This document shows, piece by piece, positions 42,040 to 50,039 of a stretch of DNA of 64,000 nucleotides. Position 1 is the stretch's first letter, and each line of letters opens with the position of its first letter. Origin of the DNA: Bog-473 sp963777485 (lineage in GTDB: Bacteria; Actinomycetota; Acidimicrobiia; Acidimicrobiales; RAAP-2); NCBI GenBank assembly GCA_963777485.1, contig CAVZQP010000001.1:1302001-1366000 (forward strand), in the 5' to 3' direction. Under the pieces are notes generated by a model. It saw only the letters and a program-made list of their open reading frames with translations, was not told the DNA's origin and searched no databases. The translations under genes were made by a program, and so were the position numbers.

Positions 42040-42879
42040 ATGGATCGCGTCTATGTCCAGCTCCCGGAGGGATCCACCGGCGGACCGACGAGGGGACTCG
42101 GCCCGTTCGTCAGTCGCCAAGAGGTCGTCCGGAACGACGGAACGCGTCTGGTATGGGAATCGCGATGGCACCGCAAACACCCCCGGGGTGAGCGCCATGG
42201 GTCGACGTGGTGGGCGCCACGGGCAATCGCCTGGTGGATCGGCGTCCTCTTCGCCATCGGCTCCGCGTGCTTCGCGCTTGGCGCCTTCCCGCCCTACGCC
42301 GAGGGCGTCGGGACCAATCCCGACAACCTCACCTATTTCATCGGATCGATCTTCTTCACGACGGCGGCCTTTCTCCAGTACTTCGAGGCCGCAACGACGA
42401 ACCCGCACCTTGACCGACCCCGCCAGCGCCGCTTCAGACAGCTCTTCGACGTCCAGCGCATGCGCATCGACTGGTGGGCGTCGCTCGTCCAGCTCGTCGG
42501 CACCCTCTGGTTCAACCGCACGACGCTCAGCGCCTTCGTCGTGGGGCTGGGTGCGTCGCCCTCCCATCACCCGGTCTGGCGACCCGACGCACTGGGGTCG
42601 ATCTGCTTCCTCGTCGCGAGCTGGCTGGCCTGGGCGGAGGTCTGTCACGGGCGCTTTGCGTGGCGTCCAGCGGACATCTCCTGGTGGATCACGCTGCTCA
42701 ACCTCGTGGGCTCGGTCGCGTTCGGCGTCTCTGCCATCGCGTCCTACGTGAAGCCGAACGGGCAACTCGTCAGCTTGGCGCTCACCAACCTCGGCACGTT
42801 CGTGGGCGCGATCTGCTTCTTCGTCGGAGGCCTCCTCCTCCTTCCCGAACGCACCGCGCCCGCGCCCGTGCCGGGCTGA
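42040..42879 (+). CDS. YrhK-like multi-pass membrane protein
   Basis: 279 residues from the ATG at 42040; earlier in-frame codons give an unlikely leader. The N-terminal 70 residues are soluble. Membrane segments occur at AIAWWIGVLFAIGSACFALG, LTYFIGSIFFTTAAFLQYF, WWASLVQLVGTLWF, ALGSICFLVASWLAWAE, WWITLLNLVGSVAFGVSAI and LGTFVGAICFFVGGLLLL. The repeated pairs with a W-I/L-G pattern and SIFFT resemble the YrhK domain. Function unknown. Twenty-one bases before the GAP-family gene. Confidence 0.75.
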   Translation: MDRVYVQLPEGSTGGPTRGLGPFVSRQEVVRNDGTRLVWESRWHRKHPRGERHGSTWWAPRAIAWWIGVLFAIGSACFALGAFPPYAEGVGTNPDNLTYFIGSIFFTTAAFLQYFEAATTNPHLDRPRQRRFRQLFDVQRMRIDWWASLVQLVGTLWFNRTTLSAFVVGLGASPSHHPVWRPDALGSICFLVASWLAWAEVCHGRFAWRPADISWWITLLNLVGSVAFGVSAIASYVKPNGQLVSLALTNLGTFVGAICFFVGGLLLLPERTAPAPVPG

Positions 42880-42900
42880 GCGAACGGAGCACGACCACCC

Positions 42901-43554
42901 GTGGCCATCAACCTCGTCCTCATCGGCTTAGCCATGGCCTTCTATCCACTGGCACTGACCGTCTTCATCCTCTTGGTGGCGTCGAACCACGGCCTGCGGA
43001 AGGGGGCGGCGTTCATCTCCGGCTGGCTGGCGACGCTCGCCGTCGTCGCCGGCGTCACCGTCGCGGCCACGGGGAACTCGCCGCCGGCGGGCAGCACCGC
43101 ACCGGCGACCGTGATCGTGGTGGCCAAGATCGTCCTCGGCCTCGCTCTGCTGGGTATCGCAGAGCGCCAGCGCCGTAGGATGGGCCGGCCCCAGCCAGCG
43201 AAGAAGGAGCCAGCGTGGCGGGCGCGGCTCGACGAAATGTCGGCGATCTTCGCGGTCGGCCTCGGAGCGTTCTTCCAACCTTCGGTACTCGTCGTCACCG
43301 CTGCCACGATCATCACCGGCGCGAAGCTCTCCACGGCGGGCAGCTATGCCGCCCTCGCCGTCTTCGGACTGTTGTCGGTGTCGACCTTTCTGTCCATGGA
43401 GATCTATGCCGCGGTGCGCCCGGCACGGAGTGCCGACGCTTTGGGCCGTTTGGACCGATGGATACATCGACACACCGATCTGATCATCGTGGTCGGCGCG
43501 ACCGCGCTCGGCCTCTGGTTGATCGGCAGCAACGCCTACACGTTGGCGACCTGA
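42901..43554 (+). CDS. GAP-family membrane protein
   Basis: 217 residues with six membrane segments in two groups, separated by a basic loop (ERQRRRMGRPQPAKKE). LIGLAMAFYPLALTVFILLVAS and VGLGAFFQPSVLVVTAATII match the pattern of actinobacterial GAP proteins, whose mycobacterial relatives (Gap, Sap) help move glycolipids. Substrate here unknown. GTG at 42901. Confidence 0.75.
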   Translation: MAINLVLIGLAMAFYPLALTVFILLVASNHGLRKGAAFISGWLATLAVVAGVTVAATGNSPPAGSTAPATVIVVAKIVLGLALLGIAERQRRRMGRPQPAKKEPAWRARLDEMSAIFAVGLGAFFQPSVLVVTAATIITGAKLSTAGSYAALAVFGLLSVSTFLSMEIYAAVRPARSADALGRLDRWIHRHTDLIIVVGATALGLWLIGSNAYTLAT

Positions 43555-43635
43555 TCGTTCGCGGTGCAGGCAGGCGGCCGGGTCGGACCGGGTGGCCCCC
43601 TCGAGGGCCCACCTCCCTCCTAGCATGCAATACCG

Positions 43636-44634
43636 ATGAGACTTGGTGTGAAGGTCGCCGCCGCTGCACTCACGGGAACGGTGACCTGTGCCCTAGCCGT
43701 CGTTCCCACTCCCACACCCGCCTCGGCAGGCGTGCCGCGCCCGACGCACGTGCAAGTGACGACCTGCTCGGGGGCTCTGCTCTCGCACAAGGCCATGACG
43801 ACCACGTCGGTGGATGCATGCCTCGCGGCGGTGCGACAGACCTACAAACCGTACTGGTGCACGAACGGCCTGGAGGGATACGTCCTGGATCTCAAGGGAC
43901 TAGACGAGGTGCAGGGCAAGGTGGCGACCACCTGGGCCCTCCGAGCCGGAGTGAAGCCGTACACCGTGAACGCGAAGACCTCCGACGCGGCCGTCGAGAA
44001 AGCCATGTGTGGTGGTTCGGAAGAACAATCGGCCGTGGTCGAGCCAATTCCCACGTCCATGTCGTCGAGCTGGGTGCAGCCACCGGCCGAGACGCCCGGG
44101 CCCGAAGTGGCGGGCCTCGCAAGCGGGCCTCCGCTGGCCACCCAGTCGAACATGGCGACCGGGGAGACCGTCGACGGCGTCCAATGCCAGACCGCCGAAC
44201 AGACGGTGATTCACGTGCACACGCACCTGACCATCTACGTGAACGGCCAGGCGCGCGTGATCCCCTACGGCATCGGCATCCCCGGCTTCCAGGCCGTCAA
44301 CGTCAGGGGCGGCCCATTCGTCGAGTCCGGCGCCTGCTTCTATTGGCTGCACACACACTCGACCGACGGCATCATCCACATCGAGTCCCCCGGGCGTCGC
44401 GAGCAGTTCACGCTCGGACAATTCTTCGAGGAATGGGGCATCCCGCTCACCAGCACCCAGGTCGGACCGGCGACGGGGAACGTGACGGCGTTCATCACGG
44501 TGCCGGGGTATGCGACCGGCATCTACACGGGTGACCCGCGCAACCTGCCGCTGGGCGACCATTACCAGATCCAGCTCGAGGTGGGCACGCCCATCGTGGC
44601 GCCCTACAAGGTGCCGAACTGGGGTGGGCTCTAG
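43636..44634 (+). CDS. Secreted protein with His-rich C-terminal domain
   Basis: 332 residues. A signal peptide (MRLGVKVAAAALTGTVTCAL, cleavage near ASAG) directs export. Residues about 32-140 contain paired Cys (TTCSGALL, VDACLAAV, YWCTNG, AMCGG). A Pro/Ser linker precedes a C-terminal domain from about 195 with QTVIHVHTHLTIYVNGQ, VIPYGIGIPGF, CFYWLHTHSTDGIIHIESP and FTLGQFFEEWGIPL. The grouped His residues (HVHTH, HTH, H) look like a metal site. I have seen this C-terminal pattern in uncharacterised actinobacterial proteins. Function unknown. It ends one base before the convergent BFN gene. Confidence 0.8.
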   Translation: MRLGVKVAAAALTGTVTCALAVVPTPTPASAGVPRPTHVQVTTCSGALLSHKAMTTTSVDACLAAVRQTYKPYWCTNGLEGYVLDLKGLDEVQGKVATTWALRAGVKPYTVNAKTSDAAVEKAMCGGSEEQSAVVEPIPTSMSSSWVQPPAETPGPEVAGLASGPPLATQSNMATGETVDGVQCQTAEQTVIHVHTHLTIYVNGQARVIPYGIGIPGFQAVNVRGGPFVESGACFYWLHTHSTDGIIHIESPGRREQFTLGQFFEEWGIPLTSTQVGPATGNVTAFITVPGYATGIYTGDPRNLPLGDHYQIQLEVGTPIVAPYKVPNWGGL

Positions 44635-44635
44635 T

Positions 44636-45193
44636 TCAGAATCCCGTCGACCGCATGGGCTCCACGTCGCCGCCCTCTTCGAGCAGGCGCTCGTCGACGA
44701 GGACCGGTGCCGGCACCGGCATGCGGAGCGCGAGAACGAGGCCGTCCGAAGGCCTGCAGTCGATCAGCTCGCGGCCGGTGGGCGTCATGAGGTCGAGCTC
44801 GGCCAGGAGGTTGCCCTCCTCTCGTCCGATCAGGCGTACCGACACGACGTCGATGTGCGCCCGTTGCAGCACCTGCATGAAGAGCTCGTGGGTCATCGGG
44901 CGCCGTCCCGGGATCCGGCGTAGGGCCTGGGACATCGCCGTGCCCTCGGGAAGCCCAACGGGGAACACGAGCGTCCGCATCGGTGGCTCGGTCTCGACCA
45001 GCGTGACGGAGGGGAACTGAGCCGGCAGATCGAGTGAGACGTCCTCGACGGCCATGACCCGGAACGAAGGGCCGATGGGGGTGGTGGGAGCGGCGGGGGG
45101 TCCGGCCGCCGGTGCCGGGTCCGGGATCGCGGGCTCGGTGGCGTCGGCGGCAGCCGGAGCATCGGACGCGGCGTCCGGTTGGAGATCGGTCAT
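44636..45193 (-). CDS. BFN-domain (DUF151) protein
   Basis: 185 residues. A disordered Ala/Pro-rich N-terminus of about 45 residues precedes the bifunctional nuclease domain: LVFPVGLPEGTAMSQALRRI, MTHELFMQVLQRAHIDVVSV and ELIDCRPSDGLVLALRMPVP. Plant and bacterial members have been reported as nucleases. Actinobacterial ones are uncharacterised. Start ATG overlaps the rodA stop (ATGA). Confidence 0.88.
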   Translation of the reverse strand: MTDLQPDAASDAPAAADATEPAIPDPAPAAGPPAAPTTPIGPSFRVMAVEDVSLDLPAQFPSVTLVETEPPMRTLVFPVGLPEGTAMSQALRRIPGRRPMTHELFMQVLQRAHIDVVSVRLIGREEGNLLAELDLMTPTGRELIDCRPSDGLVLALRMPVPAPVLVDERLLEEGGDVEPMRSTGF

Positions 45194-46341
45194 ATGCGTC
45201 TTCGACGCGCGCCGACGCTCAGGGCGAAGCCGATCGCGCTGAAGAAGACCAGCACGGCCGTGCCGCCGTAGCTCACGAAGGGCAGCGGGATGCCAGTGAT
45301 CGGCATGATCCCCATCGTCATCCCCGCGTTCTGGAACACGCTGAATGCGATGAAGGTAAAGAGACCCGTGCAGACCAGGCGACCGAAGACGTCACGGGAG
45401 TTCGTCCCGGCCCGCAGGACGCGCCAGGCGATGACGCCGAGCAGGGCGAGGACGCCGACGGAGCCGACGAAGCCCATCTGCTCGGCCACCGCCGTGAAGA
45501 TGAAGTCGGTCTGCTGCTCGGGGACGTAGCCCAGGTTCGTCTGGGCCCCATGGCCGATGCCTGAACCGAAGATCCCGCCCGAGCCAATCGCGTTCACGGC
45601 TTGCGTCTTGTTGTAGATCGCAGACTGCACGTAGGGGTTGCTGCTGTGGGTGCTCGGGTTGAGGAAGGCAGTCAGCCGGGCGATCTGGTAGTGGTGCAGC
45701 AGCCCGCTTTCGACCGCCACGAGCACGACGAGCGCGGTCCCGATGAGGAGCATGACGAGGATGCGGATCGGGAGGCCCGCGACCGCCAGCATGATGAGCA
45801 GCACGATGACCATCACCATGGCCGTGCCGAGGTCGGGTTGGATGAGCACGAGGAGGATCGGGATGCCCGCCATGATCAGGAGACGGAAGACGTCTCTCCA
45901 GGCCAGCCCTTCATCGTCGCGGCGCGAACAGTAGGACGCGATCGCGAGGATCAGGGCGAGCACGGCGAACTCCGAGGGCTGTATCTGGAGCGGGCCGATG
46001 CTGAACCAGCGGGCGGCGCCCTGGGCGCTCGAGCCGACCACGAACACGCCCAGCAGTGAGAGGACGATCAGCCAGTAGAGGACGTTGGCGAGGGGCTCCC
46101 AGCGGCGGTAGTCGATGACCGCGATGACCACCATGGTGATGACCCCGAGCACGACGAAGAGCCCCTGCTTCTTGAGGAAGGTCTTGGGGTCCTCACCGTG
46201 CGCCAGGAGGGCGCCGCGAGTGGCGGTGTACACCATGATCACGCCGATGGCGGAGACCATGAGCGTCGCCACGACCAGGATGAAGTCGAACGGAGGCACG
46301 CTGCGTCGGGCGGCAACGTGTGTTCGGGCGAGTGTGGTCAT
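45190..46341 (-). CDS. rodA: Rod shape-determining SEDS protein RodA
   Basis: 383 residues with about ten membrane segments. SEDS motifs: GAARWFSIGPLQIQPSEFA, VLIQPDLGTAMVM with the conserved Asp, GSGIGHGAQTNLGYVPEQQT, DFIFTAVAEQMGFVG and GIPLPFVSYGGTA. It polymerises lipid II for lateral wall synthesis with a class B penicillin-binding protein partner, which is not adjacent. It overlaps the BFN gene and is divergent from the MscS gene with 29 bases between. Confidence 0.93.
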   Translation of the reverse strand: MTTLARTHVAARRSVPPFDFILVVATLMVSAIGVIMVYTATRGALLAHGEDPKTFLKKQGLFVVLGVITMVVIAVIDYRRWEPLANVLYWLIVLSLLGVFVVGSSAQGAARWFSIGPLQIQPSEFAVLALILAIASYCSRRDDEGLAWRDVFRLLIMAGIPILLVLIQPDLGTAMVMVIVLLIMLAVAGLPIRILVMLLIGTALVVLVAVESGLLHHYQIARLTAFLNPSTHSSNPYVQSAIYNKTQAVNAIGSGGIFGSGIGHGAQTNLGYVPEQQTDFIFTAVAEQMGFVGSVGVLALLGVIAWRVLRAGTNSRDVFGRLVCTGLFTFIAFSVFQNAGMTMGIMPITGIPLPFVSYGGTAVLVFFSAIGFALSVGARRRRI

Positions 46342-46370
46342 ATGGCGTGAACCGGGACAGAATACCGGCC

Positions 46371-47411
46371 GTGAGCGCAGCCCTTCTGGCGCCGGTGCAG
46401 GCCCTGGTGGCGTCCTCGGGCACCACGACGACGACCGCGCCGGCGTCGTCCACCGGGAACTCGGGGGTGCTGGGGCAGGCCAACCAGGTCGCCGCGCAGG
46501 TGGAGCAGGGGGGTGGCTGGCTCTACCACCTCTTGGTGAAGCTCGGGGTGAGCCCGGGCACCGCCTCGACGGTCACGGACTTGATCGTGCGGCCGTTGAG
46601 CATCCTGCTCGTCGTCCTGGTAGCGGCTCTGGTGGCTCGGTACGGCGCGAAGTTCATCCGCCGCCTCCTCACCCGGGTCGCGGACAAGGCGGCGTCACGC
46701 TCGGGCTCGACTCGGGCCGGCGCCCGGGTCAACACGATGTCCGGCTTGGCGGCGAATCTGTGGCGCTTGTTCGTGTTCGTCGTGGCGGGGGCGATCGTCC
46801 TGGGCATGCTCGGCATCAACCTGACGCCGCTGCTGGCGAGCGCGACGATCATCGGCGCGACGCTGGGTTTCGGAGCGCAACAGATCGTGCGCGACTACTT
46901 CTCGGGCGCGCTGATGACGATGGAGGACCAGTACAACGTCGGCGACTCGGTGACTGTGAGCGGGGTGACGGGCGTGATCGAGGACGTGACCATGCGCGTG
47001 ACCCGGTTTCGCGGCGTCGACGGGACCCTCTACGTGATCCCGAACGGCGACATCCGCTTGGTCGGGAACCTGTCGCGCGGTTGGGCGCGTGCGGTGTGTG
47101 ACCTCACGTTGCCGGGTGCGGCCGCGGTTGACTTGGATCAGGTGCGCTCGGTGATCGCGGGTGCGGCGCACGAGGTGGCGCAACGGCCGGAGTTCGCGGG
47201 TCATGTGACCGAGCCGCCTCAGGTGGTCGGGCTGTTGGCGGCGGACTCGGCGACCATCACGATGCGGGTGATGCTCCTGACGGTGCCGTCGCAGCGCGAC
47301 CCCTTGACGCGGGCGCTGCGCGAGGCGGCGATCGAGGCGCTGGCTCGTGCGGGATTGTGGCCGGCGGACCCGGCGGCGCCCGGCGCTGCAGCTGCGCCGC
47401 CCGGCCGCTGA
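46371..47411 (+). CDS. MscS-family mechanosensitive channel
   Basis: 346 residues from a GTG at 46371. The N-terminus has a short Thr/Ser-rich extracellular stretch (SSGTTTTTAPASS). Three membrane segments follow, the last being the pore helix around LLASATIIGATLGFGAQQIVRDYFSG, then the beta domain (YNVGDSVTVSGVTGVIEDVTMRVTRFRG, VIPNGDI) and an alpha/beta C-terminal domain. It gates under hypoosmotic stress. Some members export solutes. Confidence 0.9.
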   Translation: MSAALLAPVQALVASSGTTTTTAPASSTGNSGVLGQANQVAAQVEQGGGWLYHLLVKLGVSPGTASTVTDLIVRPLSILLVVLVAALVARYGAKFIRRLLTRVADKAASRSGSTRAGARVNTMSGLAANLWRLFVFVVAGAIVLGMLGINLTPLLASATIIGATLGFGAQQIVRDYFSGALMTMEDQYNVGDSVTVSGVTGVIEDVTMRVTRFRGVDGTLYVIPNGDIRLVGNLSRGWARAVCDLTLPGAAAVDLDQVRSVIAGAAHEVAQRPEFAGHVTEPPQVVGLLAADSATITMRVMLLTVPSQRDPLTRALREAAIEALARAGLWPADPAAPGAAAAPPGR

Positions 47412-47429
47412 TTCGCTGATTCGCTGACG

Positions 47430-48380
47430 TCAGGACCCGGACGGACGGGCGGCCTCGGCCGCGTGCCACATGGCCTCGACCGGAGGATTCTCCCTGGTCC
47501 ACAGCACGAGCTGCGCTGCCGCCTGGTGCACGAGCATGCCAAGTCCGTCGAGGGTCGTGGCGCCTGCGGTGGCCGCTTCGGCGAGCCAGGGGGTCTGCCG
47601 GGGGGCGTACACCAGGTCGGCGGCGACCTGGCCGGATCCGAGCAGCTGCGGCGCGACCAGCCACGCAGAGGGCCCGCTGACGGCTGCCGCCGCCGCGGCG
47701 CCCTCCATCCCGACCGGCGTCGCGTTGACGACCAGGTCGGCGACCGTGGCGGCCTCGGCAATCGCGCCCTCGGTCAGATCGACGACCCGTCCTTCACCGC
47801 CGGCGAGGGCTGCCGCCTCGAATGCCCGCCGCGGAGTGCGGTTCACGACGGCGACGTCGGCGGCGCCGGCCAAGGCCAAGGCCAGCACGACCGCCCGCGC
47901 CGCGCCGCCGGCGCCGATGACGACGCAGCGCTTGCCCGTCGGTTCGAAGTCGGCGCCGCGGGCGAGCGAGGCGAGGAAGCCCTCGCCGTCGGTGTTGGTG
48001 CCGTAGAGGCGACCTTGTCGCTGATGGATGCAGTTGACCGCGGTGAGCCGTCGTGCGACATCGCTGCACTCGTCGACCAGTGCGGCCACGTCCGCCTTGT
48101 GCGGCATCGTGACGGACAGGCCGGTGATGCCGGCGCGGCGCATGGTGTCGAGTGCAGCCGCTGCCTGGCCCCCTGCGACCTCGAAGGCGAACGAACGCCA
48201 GGCTCCGGCGAGGCCCAGCGCAGCGAACGCGCTGTTGTGGAGGAGGGGCGAGAGCGAGTGCGCGACCGGACTGCCGATCACGCCGACGACGTGCACGTCC
48301 GGTCCGTATTGGGTCCTGGCCGCCTCCATCGTCAGCGCTGCGGGCCCCTGGCTGGCGCCACCCGGATCAGGGGAGGCCAC
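47430..48380 (-). CDS. aroE: Shikimate dehydrogenase
   Basis: 316 residues from GTG at 48380 (alternative ATG at 48329). Reduces dehydroshikimate in the aromatic pathway that feeds trpE and menF. Substrate site IGSPVAHSLSPLLHN, catalytic Lys in VTMPHKADVA and Asp in GTNTDGEGFLASL, nucleotide fold VIGAGGAARAVVLALA. The C-terminus MLVHQAAAQLVLWT is typical. It overlaps mltG by 14 bases. A longer than usual N-terminus includes ASPDPGGASQGP. Confidence 0.93.
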   Translation of the reverse strand: MASPDPGGASQGPAALTMEAARTQYGPDVHVVGVIGSPVAHSLSPLLHNSAFAALGLAGAWRSFAFEVAGGQAAAALDTMRRAGITGLSVTMPHKADVAALVDECSDVARRLTAVNCIHQRQGRLYGTNTDGEGFLASLARGADFEPTGKRCVVIGAGGAARAVVLALALAGAADVAVVNRTPRRAFEAAALAGGEGRVVDLTEGAIAEAATVADLVVNATPVGMEGAAAAAAVSGPSAWLVAPQLLGSGQVAADLVYAPRQTPWLAEAATAGATTLDGLGMLVHQAAAQLVLWTRENPPVEAMWHAAEAARPSGS

Positions 48381-49566
48381 GGGACTTCGCCAGATTTTCG
48401 TTGGCCTGCTGTTCGGCGAACGTGTCGGAGAACGCCATGACGCCGTTCTTCTGCACCAACGTGAAGTACAGCCAGGCACCCGCCGGCGGATTGAGGGCGG
48501 ATTTCAGTGCGGTCACGGAGGGCATGCAGATCGGGGTGGGCGTGAGGCCTTTGTTGAGATACGTGTTGTACGGCGACTTGATCTGCAGGTCCTGCGACGT
48601 CACCGGGCCGCCGTCCTGGCCGATCGCGTACAGCACGGTCGAGTCCATCTGCAGCGGCATGTCATTGGCCAGCCGGTTGTAGACGACGCGGGCAACCTTG
48701 GGCATGTTGAAGGTGTAGTAACCCTCTTTCTCGGTGATCGAGGCCACGGTGATGACCTGGTAGGGGGTCATCCCGAGGGCAGCCGCCGACGCCGTGCTCA
48801 GCCCGGCGCCCTGGGCGTAGCGGTCAAAGCGGGTGACCATGTCCTGCACGATCGTGAGGTCCGTCTCGCCCGGGAGGATGAGGTATTGGCCGATCCCCAG
48901 CATGCCTTCCAGGTTGTCGGACCCGGGCGGGGAGAAGATCGAATGCACGGCGCCGCTCGACGCCGTCTTCTCGAAGCTCGTCGCGCTATGACCGGAAACG
49001 GCCGATATCTCCGTGGCCACCTCTGAGAGTGTGTTTCCGGGTCGCACGTCGACCGGGTAGATGTTGGGACCCGCCGCCAGCAGGGCACGCACCTCGGCGA
49101 AGGTCTGGTTCTGGTGCATGGCATAACTGCCGGACTGCACCGTCGGAGTGCCGTGGAAGAAGTTCGAGACCTGGAAGGCCAGAGAGCTGCCGATGACGCC
49201 CTTGTCGCTGAGCGAGTTGATGACCGAGTCGGTCGACTCCCCCGGCTTGACCGTGACGACGACCTGCTTGCCTGGCGGACCCAATGCGTTGGACTCGAGT
49301 TCGTACCAGAGGACGAAACCCAAGATCACCACGAGCACCGCGCCGGCGACGAGGGCAAGGATCCGCCGCCGGCGGCGCATCTGGGCTTGCCGGCGGGCAC
49401 GTCGCTCGTGCCGCTCCTCGGGCTCCTCGGGCTCCCCGGGCTCCTCCAGGTACGCGGGCTTGGAGGCTTCGTACTCGGCTGGATCGTCGCCGTCAGGAGG
49501 TCGGGCGCGATCCTCGGCGTCGGGCCGCGGCCACGGCAGATCCCCCTCGTCCTCGGGGCCGATCAC
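48367..49566 (-). CDS. mltG: Endolytic transglycosylase MltG
   Basis: 399 residues. A cytoplasmic Glu/Arg-rich leader (EEPEERHERRARRQAQMRRR) precedes one membrane segment (ILALVAGAVLVVILGFVLW), then a LysM-like region with VTVKPGESTDSVINSL, and the YceG domain with the catalytic Glu in TVASITEKEGYY, RVVYNRLANDMPLQMDSTV and SPYNTYLNKGLTPTPICMP. It cuts nascent glycan strands. GTG at 49566 overlaps the ruvX stop. Order aroE-mltG-ruvX-alaS matches mycobacteria. Confidence 0.93.
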   Translation of the reverse strand: MIGPEDEGDLPWPRPDAEDRARPPDGDDPAEYEASKPAYLEEPGEPEEPEERHERRARRQAQMRRRRRILALVAGAVLVVILGFVLWYELESNALGPPGKQVVVTVKPGESTDSVINSLSDKGVIGSSLAFQVSNFFHGTPTVQSGSYAMHQNQTFAEVRALLAAGPNIYPVDVRPGNTLSEVATEISAVSGHSATSFEKTASSGAVHSIFSPPGSDNLEGMLGIGQYLILPGETDLTIVQDMVTRFDRYAQGAGLSTASAAALGMTPYQVITVASITEKEGYYTFNMPKVARVVYNRLANDMPLQMDSTVLYAIGQDGGPVTSQDLQIKSPYNTYLNKGLTPTPICMPSVTALKSALNPPAGAWLYFTLVQKNGVMAFSDTFAEQQANENLAKSRGLP

Positions 49567-50039
49567 GCGCGGTCCAACCAGGCCTGTAACAGCACCATGG
49601 CAGCCGCGCTATCGATCACCTCGCGTGCGGCCTTGCCTTTCCGACCGGACGCCGTAAGCGCGCGCTGCGCCTCCGTGGTGGTGAACCGCTCGTCGGCGGT
49701 TTCGACCGTGACACCGAGGGGCTCGAGGGCCGTCCGCAGTGCCTCCGTCTCCTCGAGTGCTGAGCGAGCGGCTGGCCCGGCGGCGCCCGACAGGCTGAGC
49801 GGCAGGCCCACGACGACCACAGAGGCCTCGATTTCCTGCACGGCGTCGACGATGGCGGCCCGGTCGCGCACAGCGTCTCCGCTGCGCTCGACAGTCCCCC
49901 ACGGGCTCGCGATCGTCCGCCTGCTGTCGCTGTAGGCCACCCCGATGCGGCGAGACCCGAGATCGAGGGCAACGACCCGGCCCGTTGCAGCCTCTCGGGA
50001 CGCGTCAGCGTGTTCGGAGTGCCGCGCCGCCCCGCTCAC
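49563..50039 (-). CDS. ruvX: YqgF/RuvX RNase H-like protein
   Basis: 158 residues. The fold motifs VVALDLGSRRIGVAYSD (first Asp), VVVGLPLSLSG, ETADERFTTTEAQ (Glu) and VIDSAAAMVLLQAWL (last Asp) identify a putative pre-16S rRNA nuclease or Holliday junction resolvase-like protein. GTG at 50039 overlaps the alaS stop. Confidence 0.92.
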   Translation of the reverse strand: MSGAARHSEHADASREAATGRVVALDLGSRRIGVAYSDSRRTIASPWGTVERSGDAVRDRAAIVDAVQEIEASVVVVGLPLSLSGAAGPAARSALEETEALRTALEPLGVTVETADERFTTTEAQRALTASGRKGKAAREVIDSAAAMVLLQAWLDRA

